Source: Verrucomicrobiota bacterium
GTDB lineage: Bacteria; Verrucomicrobiota; Verrucomicrobiia; Opitutales; Opitutaceae
Length of the DNA: 64,000 bases
NCBI GenBank assembly: GCA_028293545.1
Contig: JAQGOP010000047.1
Location: 16,377 to 80,376 of the forward strand
Reading direction: 5' to 3'
The position numbers and the translations under genes were made by a program. Positions within the stretch are counted from its first letter, which is position 1. Every line of letters begins with the position of its first letter. This document shows, one piece after another, positions 16,222 to 24,739 of the stretch. The notes below the pieces were generated by a model. The model was not told the DNA's origin. It was given only the letters and a program-made list of their open reading frames with translations, and made no database searches.

Positions 16222-16842
16222 TTAAACGAATGACACGGACTTTTTCATCGCCGGGTGCGCCGCCGCCAGCGCCAGCGCCCGGCCGAGCAGCGTCCGGCCC
16301 GGTTCCATCCGGTGCCACGGGGACGCCCCCGATGGATGCGGCAGCGGAATGCAGTCGGCGAGGTAACCGCGGTAGTTGATCTGGAACGACTGCCCGATCG
16401 TCTCGATCAGCGGGCGCTCACCGAGGAATTGCGAGATGGCAAGTTTCCCGACGGGCAGCACCAACTGGGGTTTCAAGAGGGCAAACTCGCGCTCGAGCCA
16501 CGCGGAGCAATTCGCGATCTCGTCCGGCGCCGGCACACGATCGCCGCCCTCCGGCCGTTTCCCGGGAAAACAGCGGCAGACCGCGGCAAAATAGATCCCA
16601 TTGCGAACCTCGTCCTCCGTCCAACCCGGAGCTTGGGCGAACCATTTGAAGAGTGTCTTGCCCGCGGTCCAGGCGAAGGGTCGCCCCAGCACTGGCTCCT
16701 TGTCGCCCGGCGCCTGGCCGACCAGCAGGACGCGGCTCAGCGTCGGACGCCCGACCACGGGAGGACGGTGCATCCGCGGGCAGCGCACGCAGGCGCGCAG
16801 CTGCGCGAGGTGTTCTTCGACGGTTGGGACTTTCCTGCTCAT
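16222..16842 (-). CDS. Uracil-DNA glycosylase family protein (family 4/5 type)
   Basis: Base-excision repair enzyme of the UDG superfamily, 206 residues from the ATG at 16842. Motifs: LVGQAPGDKEPVLGRPFAWTAGK (water-activating and uracil-binding region) and HPSGASPWH (DNA intercalation motif). Cysteines in LRACVRCPRM, AVCRCFPGK and EIANCSAW fit the four ligands of the [4Fe-4S] cluster in thermophile-type UDGs. Located between the helicase gene and the FKBP gene, same strand. The frame is open to 16971, but that extension overlaps the helicase gene and lacks family similarity. Confidence 0.88.
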   Translation of the reverse strand: MSRKVPTVEEHLAQLRACVRCPRMHRPPVVGRPTLSRVLLVGQAPGDKEPVLGRPFAWTAGKTLFKWFAQAPGWTEDEVRNGIYFAAVCRCFPGKRPEGGDRVPAPDEIANCSAWLEREFALLKPQLVLPVGKLAISQFLGERPLIETIGQSFQINYRGYLADCIPLPHPSGASPWHRMEPGRTLLGRALALAAAHPAMKKSVSFV

Positions 16843-16891
16843 CGCGCCGATGCTGGGGAATGCCCGCACCGGCGCGCAAGCCCGGGAAGTC

Positions 16892-18130
16892 TCAATAACG
16901 TGCGCGCCGGCGTCCACCGCCGCCGCCAAAACGCTGCCAGCCACCCTGGCGGCTCTGCTTGGCGTGCGCACCCGCCTTCGAATCGAGCACGTGCGCAGGA
17001 CGGGCCACGATCGGCTTGTAATCGAATCCCTCGAGCTTCAGCTCCGGGATTTTCTGCCCAATGAAGCGCTGGATGTCGCGGATGTCCCCGGCGTTCTCCG
17101 GCGTGACGAGCGTGAACGCGTCGCCGACGGCCTGCGCGCGGCCAGTGCGGCCGATGCGGTGGACGTAATCCTCGGGTTTTTCCGGGACATCGTAATTGAT
17201 CACGTGCGACACGCCCGCGACGTCGATGCCGCGCGCGGCGATGTCGGTCGCGACCATGACCTCGTACTTGCCCGATTTGAAACCCGCGAGCGCCTCGATG
17301 CGCTGGTTCTGGGAACGGTTCGCGTGGAGGACGGCGACGGAATGGTTCGCAGCCTTGAGGCGGCGCGCGATCTTATCGGCGCCGTGTTTCGTGCGCGAAA
17401 AAACGAGGACGCTGTCGAAGTCGGTCTTGGCCAGCAGCGCCTCGAGCAGCTCGAACTTCTGGTCGAATGCCACGGGATAGAGCGCGTGGTTGACGGAGGC
17501 GTTGACGGAACGGGCCACGCCGATCTCGACCTTGGTCGGATTGCGCAGCGCGAAGGACGCGACCGCCGCGATCTCCGGCGGCACGGTGGCCGAGAAAAAC
17601 AGCGTCTGGCGATCGCGCGGGCAGCGCGCGATGATGTCCTTCACGGCGGGCAGGAAGCCCATGTCGAGCATGCGGTCGACTTCATCGAGGACGAGAATGC
17701 TGATATCCTGGAGCGAGATGGTGCGCTCCTTGAGGTAATCCATCAGGCGGCCGGGAGTCGCGACGATGATGTCGACGCCGCGGCGGAGTTCGGTGCGCTG
17801 GGTGCCGTAGCCGACGCCGCCGAAAATGGCGACGGTGCGGAGATCGGTGAAGCGGGCGAAATCGCGGAAGGCGGTTTCGACCTGGGCGGCGAGTTCGCGG
17901 GTCGGCTCGAGCACGAGCACGCGGGTGCGGCCGTGGGTGCCGAGGCGCGTGAGGATCGGGAGCGCAAAGGCGGCAGTCTTGCCGGTGCCGGTCTGAGCCG
18001 ACGCGATCAAGTCGCCGCCGGTGAGCACAGCCGGGATGGCGCGCAGCTGAATGGGAGTGGGATCAGTGTACCCGGCGGCTTGGACGCCGCGGAGGACCTG
18101 ATCGGAAAGATTGAGAGCTTTAAAAGGCAT
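16892..18130 (-). CDS. DEAD-box RNA helicase (RhlE-like)
   Basis: ATP-dependent RNA helicase, likely for ribosome assembly or RNA turnover in the cold. 412 residues: Q motif (PTPIQLRAIPAVL), Walker A AQTGTGKT (45-52), PTRELA, TPGR, motif II DEVD (149-152, where DEAD is usual), SAT, and HRIGRTGR in the second RecA domain. The C-terminus is a short glycine/arginine tail (FGGGGGRRRARY). It follows the RRM protein gene, but a strong terminator at 18169-18207 separates them, so it has its own promoter or depends on readthrough. Confidence 0.95.
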   Translation of the reverse strand: MPFKALNLSDQVLRGVQAAGYTDPTPIQLRAIPAVLTGGDLIASAQTGTGKTAAFALPILTRLGTHGRTRVLVLEPTRELAAQVETAFRDFARFTDLRTVAIFGGVGYGTQRTELRRGVDIIVATPGRLMDYLKERTISLQDISILVLDEVDRMLDMGFLPAVKDIIARCPRDRQTLFFSATVPPEIAAVASFALRNPTKVEIGVARSVNASVNHALYPVAFDQKFELLEALLAKTDFDSVLVFSRTKHGADKIARRLKAANHSVAVLHANRSQNQRIEALAGFKSGKYEVMVATDIAARGIDVAGVSHVINYDVPEKPEDYVHRIGRTGRAQAVGDAFTLVTPENAGDIRDIQRFIGQKIPELKLEGFDYKPIVARPAHVLDSKAGAHAKQSRQGGWQRFGGGGGRRRARY

Positions 18131-18168
18131 GAAACGGGGCCGCGTCAGAGCGGCATATAAGGACGTAT

Positions 18169-18207
18169 AAAAAGAAAAAGGACGGAGCCCGCAAAGGAGC
18201 TCCGTCC
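18169..18207 (-). terminator. Intrinsic terminator of the RRM protein gene
   Basis: On the minus strand, GGACGGAGC and its complement GCTCCGTCC form a 9-bp stem followed by TTTTTCTTTTT. It lies 31 bases after the RRM gene stop and 39 bases before the helicase start. Confidence 0.9.
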
Positions 18208-18237
18208 CTCGAAAATCAGTTCGTTAGAACAGATCGA

Positions 18238-18627
18238 TTAGTAGCGGCGCTCGCCACGATCACGGTCGCCACCACGGCCACCGCCACCGCCGCCGAAGCC
18301 ACCGCGACCACCACCGCCGCCACCGCCGCCGCCGAAACCACGGCCGCCACCGCCGAAGCCGCCACCCGGGCGCTCTTCCTTGGGACGTGCCTCGTTGACG
18401 GTGAGCTGACGACCACCGAGATCGGTGCCGTTCATCTTTTCCGTAGCAGCTTTGGCTTCTTCAGCCGTGCCCATGGTGACGAACGCGAAACCGCGGGGGC
18501 GGCCGGTCATCTTGTCCATGGCGACGTAAAGGTCAGTCACGGAACCGAACTGCCCGAAAGCAGCGCGGAGTTCATCTTCGGTGGTCTTGAAGGACAGGTT
18601 ACCGACGTACAATTTTGAGTTACTCAT
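18238..18627 (-). CDS. Glycine-rich RRM RNA-binding protein
   Basis: Single RNA-recognition-motif protein of 129 residues, like the cold-inducible Rbp proteins of cyanobacteria and other bacteria. RNP2 is LYVGNL (6-11), RNP1 is RGFAFVTM (45-52). The C-terminal 40 residues are almost all G and R ([16 protein letters not shown]), an RNA-binding RGG-like tail. Expected to be an RNA chaperone in the cytoplasm; the DEAD-box helicase next door supports a cold or RNA-structure role. The leader at 18628-18700 can fold so that the bases just before the ATG pair upstream. Confidence 0.95.
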   Translation of the reverse strand: MSNSKLYVGNLSFKTTEDELRAAFGQFGSVTDLYVAMDKMTGRPRGFAFVTMGTAEEAKAATEKMNGTDLGGRQLTVNEARPKEERPGGGFGGGGRGFGGGGGGGGGRGGFGGGGGGRGGDRDRGERRY

Positions 18628-18700
18628 GTGATGTCTCGATGATCCTACCGTCCGCTGCCAGTTCCGTTCCCACCGTGGGTTTCGAAATCATCACTTAAGC
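18628..18700 (-). promoter_or_regulatory. Possible structured 5' leader of the RRM gene
   Basis: In the minus-strand RNA, GTGATGAT about 65 bases upstream can pair with ATCAT and CATCAC, the latter ending directly at the start codon. A smaller hairpin CCCACGGTGGG lies between. Such a fold would block initiation. The Shine-Dalgarno sequence is weak. No known riboswitch or thermometer family recognised. Confidence 0.4.
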
Positions 18701-18824
18701 AAGAGCTCAGCCTACGACTCACCAGACGCTGTCATCTAACGTTTTCTCTATCGATCAGGCGCTTAAGACACCCAACAAGGTCGCGATAGCAAGGATATTT
18801 TCCGACCCGGCTCCGGAGCCCGCC

Positions 18825-19187
18825 TCAGCCGAACCACCGGTCGACCTCGCGCCGCTCGCGTTTGGTCGGTCTACCGCTGCCCTTTTCCCGGTCCAGGACA
18901 TGCTGCAGCCTCTGCTCGCGCAGTTTTTCGAATTCGGATTCCGGCGTGAGGTCCGTGCAATATTGCGGGACCAACTTGGCGCCCACCCGCGATGCCGGGT
19001 CGCCGATCACGCGCAGCGTGCGGCGAATCACACCCTGGCGTACGATGATGGTTTCGCCGGGATGGACATCCCGCGCCGGCTTAACGGGCAGGTCGTTGAT
19101 CTCGACGCTGCCCGCGTTGATTGCCGCGGTCGCGAGGGCGCGGGTCTTGAAGAGCCGTACGGCCCATAGCCACTTGTCGATCCGCAC
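18825..19187 (-). CDS. hslR: S4-domain RNA-binding protein, Hsp15 family
   Basis: Ribosome-associated heat shock protein Hsp15-like, which rescues 50S subunits carrying stalled nascent chains. 120 residues: S4 domain at the N-terminus (RIDKWLWAVRLFKTRALATAAINAGSVEIN) and a basic C-terminal helix (GRPTKRERREVDRWF), typical of HslR. GTG start at 19187, 15 bases after the stop of the DUF4412 gene, so the two are probably cotranscribed. Confidence 0.92.
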   Translation of the reverse strand: MRIDKWLWAVRLFKTRALATAAINAGSVEINDLPVKPARDVHPGETIIVRQGVIRRTLRVIGDPASRVGAKLVPQYCTDLTPESEFEKLREQRLQHVLDREKGSGRPTKRERREVDRWFG

Positions 19188-19202
19188 GGTGTTAGGCGAC
19201 GC

Positions 19203-19925
19203 TCAGTGCTTGAATAGATCACCCATGCCCGGCATCGAGAGTTCGGTGTAGCCCGCGGTGCTGAATTCCGAGTCGGGCACTGAAGTCTTCTCGACCTTGG
19301 TCACTTCCATGCGGGCTTCTTCCACGCCCTTCGCATCACGGATAACATAGCGCAAAGGAAAGAAATTCCCGTCGCGCACGAAACTTTCCCATCCCGGAGG
19401 CGGCGCACCGCGGCCTGCCATCGGGTTCCCCGACATCGACATGAACGTGCCGAGGCCCTTGCCCAGCCACAGCTCCGCAGTTCCCCCGTTTTCAGTCGTC
19501 ATCTTGTACTCGGTCGCCGTGTAGCCGGCGATGGTTTCAGTCCGACCAGTCGCGACGGGCGGCGCCATTTCGTGACCCGAATGAGTTTTTGTCGGCGTCG
19601 CCGCAGGCTGGGGAATCGCACGACGCATGAACATTTTTTGGCCGCCGCTATCCATGAGGATGATCATCTCCCGGGCCTTCAGGTCGTAGATCATGCCGCC
19701 CAGTGCGCCGCCGCCCCGGCCAGCTTTCTCGATCTGCGGGTTGATGCGCATTTTTCCCTCTTTCATCACGTAATCCATGCTCATCTTTTCGTTTTTCTTG
19801 CCGGCGACGATGTCCATGTGAACACGTCCTTCGAAGGAATCGGCGGCCGAAACCGCAATTGTCGTGACCAAGGCGAAAGCCGTGGCGACCAAGCCGCGGC
19901 GGAGGGAGGATAAAGACAGTTTCAT
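19203..19925 (-). CDS. DUF4412 exported protein
   Basis: 240 residues with a signal peptide (about 1-27, ending VSAADS). The rest matches DUF4412: FEGRVHMDIVAGKKNEKMSMDYVMKEGKMRI, then AGYTATEYKMTTENGGTAELWLGKGLG. Members are extracytoplasmic and of unknown function. Rich in methionine and glycine (GHEMAPP, FMSMSGNPMAGRG), which may hint at metal contact; that is speculation. First gene of a unit with hslR. Confidence 0.85.
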   Translation of the reverse strand: MKLSLSSLRRGLVATAFALVTTIAVSAADSFEGRVHMDIVAGKKNEKMSMDYVMKEGKMRINPQIEKAGRGGGALGGMIYDLKAREMIILMDSGGQKMFMRRAIPQPAATPTKTHSGHEMAPPVATGRTETIAGYTATEYKMTTENGGTAELWLGKGLGTFMSMSGNPMAGRGAPPPGWESFVRDGNFFPLRYVIRDAKGVEEARMEVTKVEKTSVPDSEFSTAGYTELSMPGMGDLFKH

Positions 19926-20092
19926 AGGGTGAAAACAGCTTGGGAGGTTGGGCTAAACAAAGGGCCGACTGGCCTTCGGTGTAGCAGCCCAAACCATCTC
20001 GGCAAGACTCAGTATGCGGTCCCGCCGGCCTCCGACCGGCGAAACTGCTATCCACTCAGCCCCCGGATATGACCGGAAGGAAATGGAGATAA

Positions 20093-20118
20093 CGCCGCGG
20101 TCATCGAATGCCGCGGCG
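20093..20118 (-). terminator. GC-rich hairpin after the DUF3016 gene
   Basis: Perfect 8-bp stem CGCCGCGG / CCGCGGCG with a 10-base loop, 9 bases after the DUF3016 stop on the minus strand. Only a weak T-rich tract follows (TTATCT), so its strength is uncertain. Confidence 0.5.
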
Positions 20119-20126
20119 CCCTGTAA

Positions 20127-20657
20127 TCAGCCAGATTTCGCGCGCTTGAAATCGTCCTGGAGCCAGTCGTCGATCAACCCCTTTTCGAAGCGCAGGTTGT
20201 CGTCACGGTTGATCGAGAGTTTCATCATGAAAGCGAGATCGCGCAGCTGGCGTTTGCCTTCCTTCACGACTTTCCCGGTGCTGTCGACGAGCTTGAAGTC
20301 GAGGTCGATCTTCGGCGGATAAATGTCCTTCACCACCCGCACGTCCGTCATGCTCGGGCCGCGCCATGGCTCATAATCGCCGGCGAGGTCGATGTCCGTG
20401 ACGTTCACGACGAGCTTCTGCCCTTCCGGGACATACCGCTTGGCGCGCAGGTCGATGTAATCCCTCAGCTGGTCAAGGATGCCGTCGCGCCCCTTGTCGC
20501 TGCCCATGTAAGCATCGCGAACATCGGCGAATTTTTCGGGGTGGGAGAAATTAACTTCGGTGCGTGCATCGGCTTTCGCGGACGAATCGGCGGCAAAAGC
20601 CGATCCGATCGCAGCGAGACCCGCGACGGCGCTGATCATCAGGCGGTTGGTTTTCAT
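20127..20657 (-). CDS. DUF3016 exported protein
   Basis: 176 residues from the ATG at 20657: signal peptide MKTNRLMISAVAGLAAIGSAFAA, then a DUF3016 domain (VNFSHPEKFADVRDAYMGSDKGRDGILDQLRDYIDLRAKRYVPEGQKLVVNVTDIDLAGDYEPWR). Function unknown; periplasmic. Preceded by about 340 bases without genes that hold a dispersed repeat. Confidence 0.86.
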   Translation of the reverse strand: MKTNRLMISAVAGLAAIGSAFAADSSAKADARTEVNFSHPEKFADVRDAYMGSDKGRDGILDQLRDYIDLRAKRYVPEGQKLVVNVTDIDLAGDYEPWRGPSMTDVRVVKDIYPPKIDLDFKLVDSTGKVVKEGKRQLRDLAFMMKLSINRDDNLRFEKGLIDDWLQDDFKRAKSG

Positions 20658-20996
20658 GGCAGGATTTAAGACTTCCTTTGGCGTGAAATAGTTCCCGCCC
20701 GTATTCCCCTGATGAGCGAAGCTGCCCCGAACGCAACCGGGCAATCAAGGCTGTGCGAAACAACGGCTTAGTTGGATGAAGCAGCGCAGGCGGCCCGCCG
20801 CCCACACGAAGAGATGCAGGTTTCGCGCAATCAATCGTGCCATTGAGGAGGTGGGATCGGGAGATCTCGAAACCTGTTCCGTGAAGGCTCACGAACGATT
20901 CCGCTGACCAGATCCTCCTCATTACCTTCGCTGCCTTCTGCTCAAAAAGGATCGGAGGCTCGATCCCGGCCCCGGGCAGACGGGACACTCGCGGCT
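20658..20996. other. Intergenic region carrying a dispersed repeat
   Basis: 339 bases without a gene, containing the promoter region of the DUF3016 gene and, at 20888-20950, copy A of a dispersed repeat also found at 42867-42930. An inverted pair CAGGTTTCG / CGAAACCTG lies at about 20818-20876. Confidence 0.6.
20888..20950. repeat. Dispersed repeat, copy A (TCACGAACGATTCCGCTGAC)
   Basis: Begins TCACGAACGATTCCGCTGAC and ends TTACCTTCGCTGCCTTCTG. Copy B at 42867-42930 shares the first 23 bases exactly and the last part with one or two changes. Both copies are intergenic and end in CTCAAA or TTCAAA. Confidence 0.75.
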
Positions 20997-23369
20997 CTAT
21001 TCTCTGGCCTCAGCCCGCCGGGCCGCCAAGGCCGCCTCGGCATCAAGTGATGCGGAAATTGTCACGATCACGAATTTGCTCGTCGGCGTGTTGCTCTTCG
21101 CAGCCACGCTGTCGAGCGGCACGAGCACATTGGCCTCGGGAAAATAAGTCGCCACGCAACCGCGCGGGATCCGGTACGGCGCCACCATGAAATGCTTCGC
21201 GACCCGCTCCACCCCGCCGAAACGATTCGTGAGATCCACGATCTGCCCCTGCTGGAAACCGAAGGACTTGATATCTTCCTCGTTGACGAAGACCACGCGC
21301 CGCCCGCCGTAAACTCCGCGATAACGGTCATCGAGCCCGTAAATCGTCGTGTTGAATTGATCATGCGTGCGGATCGTCATCATCACGAATTCCCCCGCCG
21401 CAAACGACCGCTGCGGGATCGGCGCCACGATGAAACTCGCCTTGCCCGACGGCGTTTTCCACTCCCGGTGGTCGCGCGGACCATTGGGGAGGTAGAAAAT
21501 TCCCGCGTTAATCTTCCGGTTGAAATCCTCAAAGCCCGGCACCACGCGCGCAATATGGTCGCGGATCAGCGCGTAATTTCCCGCGAGGCCTTCCCAGTCC
21601 ACGGTCGATCTGGCCCCGAGCACTGCGCGCGCCAGGCGCGCGACCACCGCCGGTTCGCTCAGCAGGTGCGGCGATGCGGGGGTGAGTTTGCCCCGCGACG
21701 GATTGATGATGCCCATCGAGTCCTCGACGGTCACAAACTGCTCCCCGCCCTGCTGCGCGTCGCGTTCGCTGCGCCCCAGGCACGGCAGGATCAGCGCCGT
21801 GCGCCCCGTCACGAGATGCGAGCGGTTGAGCTTCGTCGAAACGTGCGCCGTGAGCGTGCATTTCCGCAACGCCGCGCCGGTGAATTCCGTGTCGGGCGTC
21901 GCAGACAAAAAATTTCCGCCCATCGCCACGAAAACTTTCACCGCCCCCGCGTGCATGGCCTTGATCGCTTGGACGGTGTCGAAGCCGTGCGGGCGCGGGG
22001 ACTTGAAACCGAACTCGGCATCGAGCGCGTCCAGCCAGGAATCCGGCATCTTTTCGAAAATGCCCATCGTGCGATCGCCCTGGACGTTGGAATGCCCGCG
22101 CACCGGGCAGACCCCCGCGCCCGGGCGCCCGATGCTGCCGCGCAGCAGCAGGAAATTCGTCACCGTCTGGATCGTCGCGACCGAGTTCGGCTGCTGCGTC
22201 AGCCCCATCGCCCAGCAGCAGATCGTCCCCTTCGAACGGATCGCGACCCATGCCGCCGCCGCGATCTGCTCCCGTGGCACGCCGCTGTCCTCCACGGTCG
22301 CCTCCCAGGTCGTCGCGCGCAAATCCGCGACCAAGGCGTCATATCCCTGCGTGTGCTCGCGAATGAAATCGTGGTCGAACACCGTCCCGGGCGCCGCGTC
22401 CTCGGCCGCCAGCATCTCCTTCATCAACCCCTTGAAGAGTGCCAGGTCCCCGTTGATGCGCGGCTGCAGCCACAGGTCCGCCATCTTCGTGCCCTTGCCG
22501 AGCAGCGTCGGCAGCGCCTTCAGCGGATTCATGAAATGCTGCGGGTTTTTAAACCGCTCGGTGCCGACTTCCGGCATTGGATTCACCGACACGATGACAA
22601 CGCCCCTGGCCTTCGCCTCCTCCAGGGTCGAAAGCATGCGCGGGTGATTCGTCCCGGGATTTTGCCCGACGATGAAGATCGCCCCGGCCTCGAGGAAATC
22701 ATCCAGCTTCACCGTCCCCTTGCCCAAGCCGATGCTCTCGCCGAGCGCGGCGCCGCTCGACTCGTGGCACATGTTCGAACAGTCGGGCAGGTTGTTGGTC
22801 CCGAATTGCCGCGCAAATAACTGGTAGAGGAACGCGGCTTCATTGCTCGTACGCCCCGAGGTATAAAATGCCGCGGCATTCGGGCTGGGAAGCGCGCGAA
22901 GTTCGTCGGCGATCAACGCGAAGGCTTCGCGCCAGGAAATGGGCGCGTAATGCGTCGCACCCGGGCGAAGGACCATCGGTTCCGCCAGGCGTCCCTGGCG
23001 ATTCAACCAGTAATCCTCCCGCGCCCGGAGATCGGCGACGGAATGTTTTTCGAAAAACGCGCGGTCGATCCGCTTCGGCGTGGCTTCGTCCGCGACGGCC
23101 TTGGCTCCATTTTCACAGAACTCGAACGTGTGGCGCTCGCCGTCAGGGCTCGGCCACGCGCAGGATTGGCAGTCGAAGCCGTCCTTCTGGTTGACCTCGA
23201 GCAGCAGCTTCGCGCCCTTCACCGGCCCCACGCCGAACAGGCCATAAGTCGCCGTCTTTGCCACCGCCGCCAATCCCGCGGCCGCCGTGCTGGCGGGCGC
23301 GAGGTGCGGCGCCTTTGTCTCCGGCGGCGGCTGCGCCGAAAGCGATTCGGGTGGGACGGAGGAAGACAC
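20997..23369 (-). CDS. FdhF/YdeP-type molybdopterin oxidoreductase
   Basis: Large molybdopterin-dinucleotide enzyme of the FdhF/YdeP group, 790 residues, GTG start. Cysteines at 67, 70 and 85 (DCQSCAW...FEFCENG) form the modified N-terminal cluster site of this group. Cys201 in DCSNMCHESSG is the likely Mo ligand. VGQNPGTNHPRMLSTLEEA and the C-terminal MTIRTHDQFNTTIYGLDDRYRGV bind the cofactor. No signal peptide and no neighbouring electron-transfer subunit, so it probably acts alone in the cytoplasm. Natural substrate unknown; in E. coli ydeP is linked to acid resistance. Confidence 0.9.
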   Translation of the reverse strand: MSSSVPPESLSAQPPPETKAPHLAPASTAAAGLAAVAKTATYGLFGVGPVKGAKLLLEVNQKDGFDCQSCAWPSPDGERHTFEFCENGAKAVADEATPKRIDRAFFEKHSVADLRAREDYWLNRQGRLAEPMVLRPGATHYAPISWREAFALIADELRALPSPNAAAFYTSGRTSNEAAFLYQLFARQFGTNNLPDCSNMCHESSGAALGESIGLGKGTVKLDDFLEAGAIFIVGQNPGTNHPRMLSTLEEAKARGVVIVSVNPMPEVGTERFKNPQHFMNPLKALPTLLGKGTKMADLWLQPRINGDLALFKGLMKEMLAAEDAAPGTVFDHDFIREHTQGYDALVADLRATTWEATVEDSGVPREQIAAAAWVAIRSKGTICCWAMGLTQQPNSVATIQTVTNFLLLRGSIGRPGAGVCPVRGHSNVQGDRTMGIFEKMPDSWLDALDAEFGFKSPRPHGFDTVQAIKAMHAGAVKVFVAMGGNFLSATPDTEFTGAALRKCTLTAHVSTKLNRSHLVTGRTALILPCLGRSERDAQQGGEQFVTVEDSMGIINPSRGKLTPASPHLLSEPAVVARLARAVLGARSTVDWEGLAGNYALIRDHIARVVPGFEDFNRKINAGIFYLPNGPRDHREWKTPSGKASFIVAPIPQRSFAAGEFVMMTIRTHDQFNTTIYGLDDRYRGVYGGRRVVFVNEEDIKSFGFQQGQIVDLTNRFGGVERVAKHFMVAPYRIPRGCVATYFPEANVLVPLDSVAAKSNTPTSKFVIVTISASLDAEAALAARRAEARE

Positions 23370-23419
23370 AGTCCTTCCATTTCGCGAGGTTTGGGCTAGG
23401 TTTCAAGTCTCCCGCCACG

Positions 23420-23695
23420 ATGTTTGCCAATCTTCTACAGCTCATCACGCGCCGCCCGCCGCCGGACTTCGAAAAAACCTTCGTCGAGGAAGTGCACGTC
23501 ACGCGGCCGAGCGCGCGAAATCCCCGCACGGAAAAAATCATTCTCGCGGGCTGGATCCTCATCGTGGCCAAGAGCTTCCTGATGATCTGGCTGGTCGACC
23601 ACTATCACCTTAAATTCAACGCCAACTGGGTCATCATGCCGACGGTGGCCTCCGCGAGCCTGTGCACGTTCGTCTATTTTTTCCTCCGGGAGTGA
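23420..23695 (+). CDS. Small membrane protein, hypothetical
   Basis: 91 residues from the ATG at 23420. A charged N-terminal 35 residues (RRPPPDFEKTFVEEVHVTRPSARNPRTEK) precede two hydrophobic segments (IILAGWILIVAKSFLMIWLV and VIMPTVASASLCTFVYFFL). Family not recognised. Starts about 50 bases from the divergent molybdopterin enzyme gene, so a shared promoter region is likely. Confidence 0.7.
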   Translation: MFANLLQLITRRPPPDFEKTFVEEVHVTRPSARNPRTEKIILAGWILIVAKSFLMIWLVDHYHLKFNANWVIMPTVASASLCTFVYFFLRE

Positions 23696-23786
23696 GAAAC
23701 CCGTCCGCTTGCGATTCGCGCGGCGCGGCCAGGTTCGATGCAAAATTTCCCTTCTCTCGTCCCCTGATTTTTTGTTCTGTGCTGGC

Positions 23787-24239
23787 ATGCCCACCGTCCC
23801 CGGACTTCGCAGCCCTTACATCAAAGTCGGCCGACTCGTCTATTTTGGCCGCATGCTCGACAAGATCCGCCTCCATGCGGTTGCTGCCCTCCCGGTGAAG
23901 GACTACGTGGCCAACCTCAGCAAGGGCTTCGATGGGCGCTGCTGCAATTTTCTCCGGGTCAAATACGACGACCTCAAGGCCCAAACCCTGGCCGGCTCGA
24001 AAAACGACGAGCAGTTGCTCGCCTGGGCCTTCGAAACCGGCGGCGCGCGCACGGACGAGGAATGCGAAACCTGGAGCGGCTTCATGATGAAACGCGGGTG
24101 GCGCGACAGCGGCGCCGAGATCCTCGCGCAGCGCATCCGGGAAAGCGCACTCGAGGGGAAGCCGATCATGACGATGTTCGATTACCTCGATTTCGACGAA
24201 GGCCGCGACCCCGTCGCGGAGAAGGCTTGGCAGGTCTGA
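23787..24239 (+). CDS. DUF5069 protein
   Basis: 150-residue protein of DUF5069: SPYIKVGRLVYFGRMLDKIRLHAVAALPVKDY, a central CCNFLRVKYDDL, and the closing MTMFDYLDFDEGR. Function unknown; probably cytoplasmic. A second, diverged member lies at 49413-49874. The gluconokinase gene follows after 14 bases. ATG at 23787 chosen because family similarity begins there. Confidence 0.86.
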   Translation: MPTVPGLRSPYIKVGRLVYFGRMLDKIRLHAVAALPVKDYVANLSKGFDGRCCNFLRVKYDDLKAQTLAGSKNDEQLLAWAFETGGARTDEECETWSGFMMKRGWRDSGAEILAQRIRESALEGKPIMTMFDYLDFDEGRDPVAEKAWQV

Positions 24240-24253
24240 TCAGGAATCCGCCC

Positions 24254-24739
24254 ATGGTCATTGTCCTCATGGGTGTCGCCGGGAGCGGTAAAACCACCAT
24301 CGGCCAGATCCTCGCCCAAGAACTCGGTTGGGAATTCTCGGACGCGGATGCGTTCCATCCCGCAAGCAACGTCGCCAAGATGAGCGCCGGGCATCCGCTG
24401 ACCGACGACGATCGCGCGCCCTGGCTCGCCGCGATCCGCGCCTACATCGACGCCCATCTCGCCGCGCACCGCCCCGCCATCGTCACCTGCTCCGCGCTGA
24501 AGCAGCGTTACCGCGACGTCCTCCTCGCCGATGCGCAGCAGGTTAAGCTCGTTTATCTCAAAGGTTCGCGCGACGTCCTGGGCGCCCGCATTGGCCGCCG
24601 CCAAGGACATTTCATGAAACCCGCGATGCTCGACAGCCAGCTCGCGACCCTCGAGGAACCGGCGAGCGCGCTCGTCGTCGAGGTCGACCAGGACGTCCCC
24701 CAAATTGTCGCCGCCATTCGTCGCGGCCTTTCCCTATGA
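24254..24739 (+). CDS. gntK: Gluconokinase
   Basis: Phosphorylates D-gluconate to 6-phosphogluconate, feeding the Entner-Doudoroff and pentose-phosphate routes. 161 residues: P-loop GVAGSGKT (7-14), FSDADAFHPASNVAKMSAGHPLTDDDRAPWL (gluconate and lid region), TCSALKQRYRD, and GHFMKPAMLDSQLATLE, all diagnostic of GntK. ATG at 24254. The stop overlaps the start of the penicillin-acylase gene (ATGA). Confidence 0.95.
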   Translation: MVIVLMGVAGSGKTTIGQILAQELGWEFSDADAFHPASNVAKMSAGHPLTDDDRAPWLAAIRAYIDAHLAAHRPAIVTCSALKQRYRDVLLADAQQVKLVYLKGSRDVLGARIGRRQGHFMKPAMLDSQLATLEEPASALVVEVDQDVPQIVAAIRRGLSL

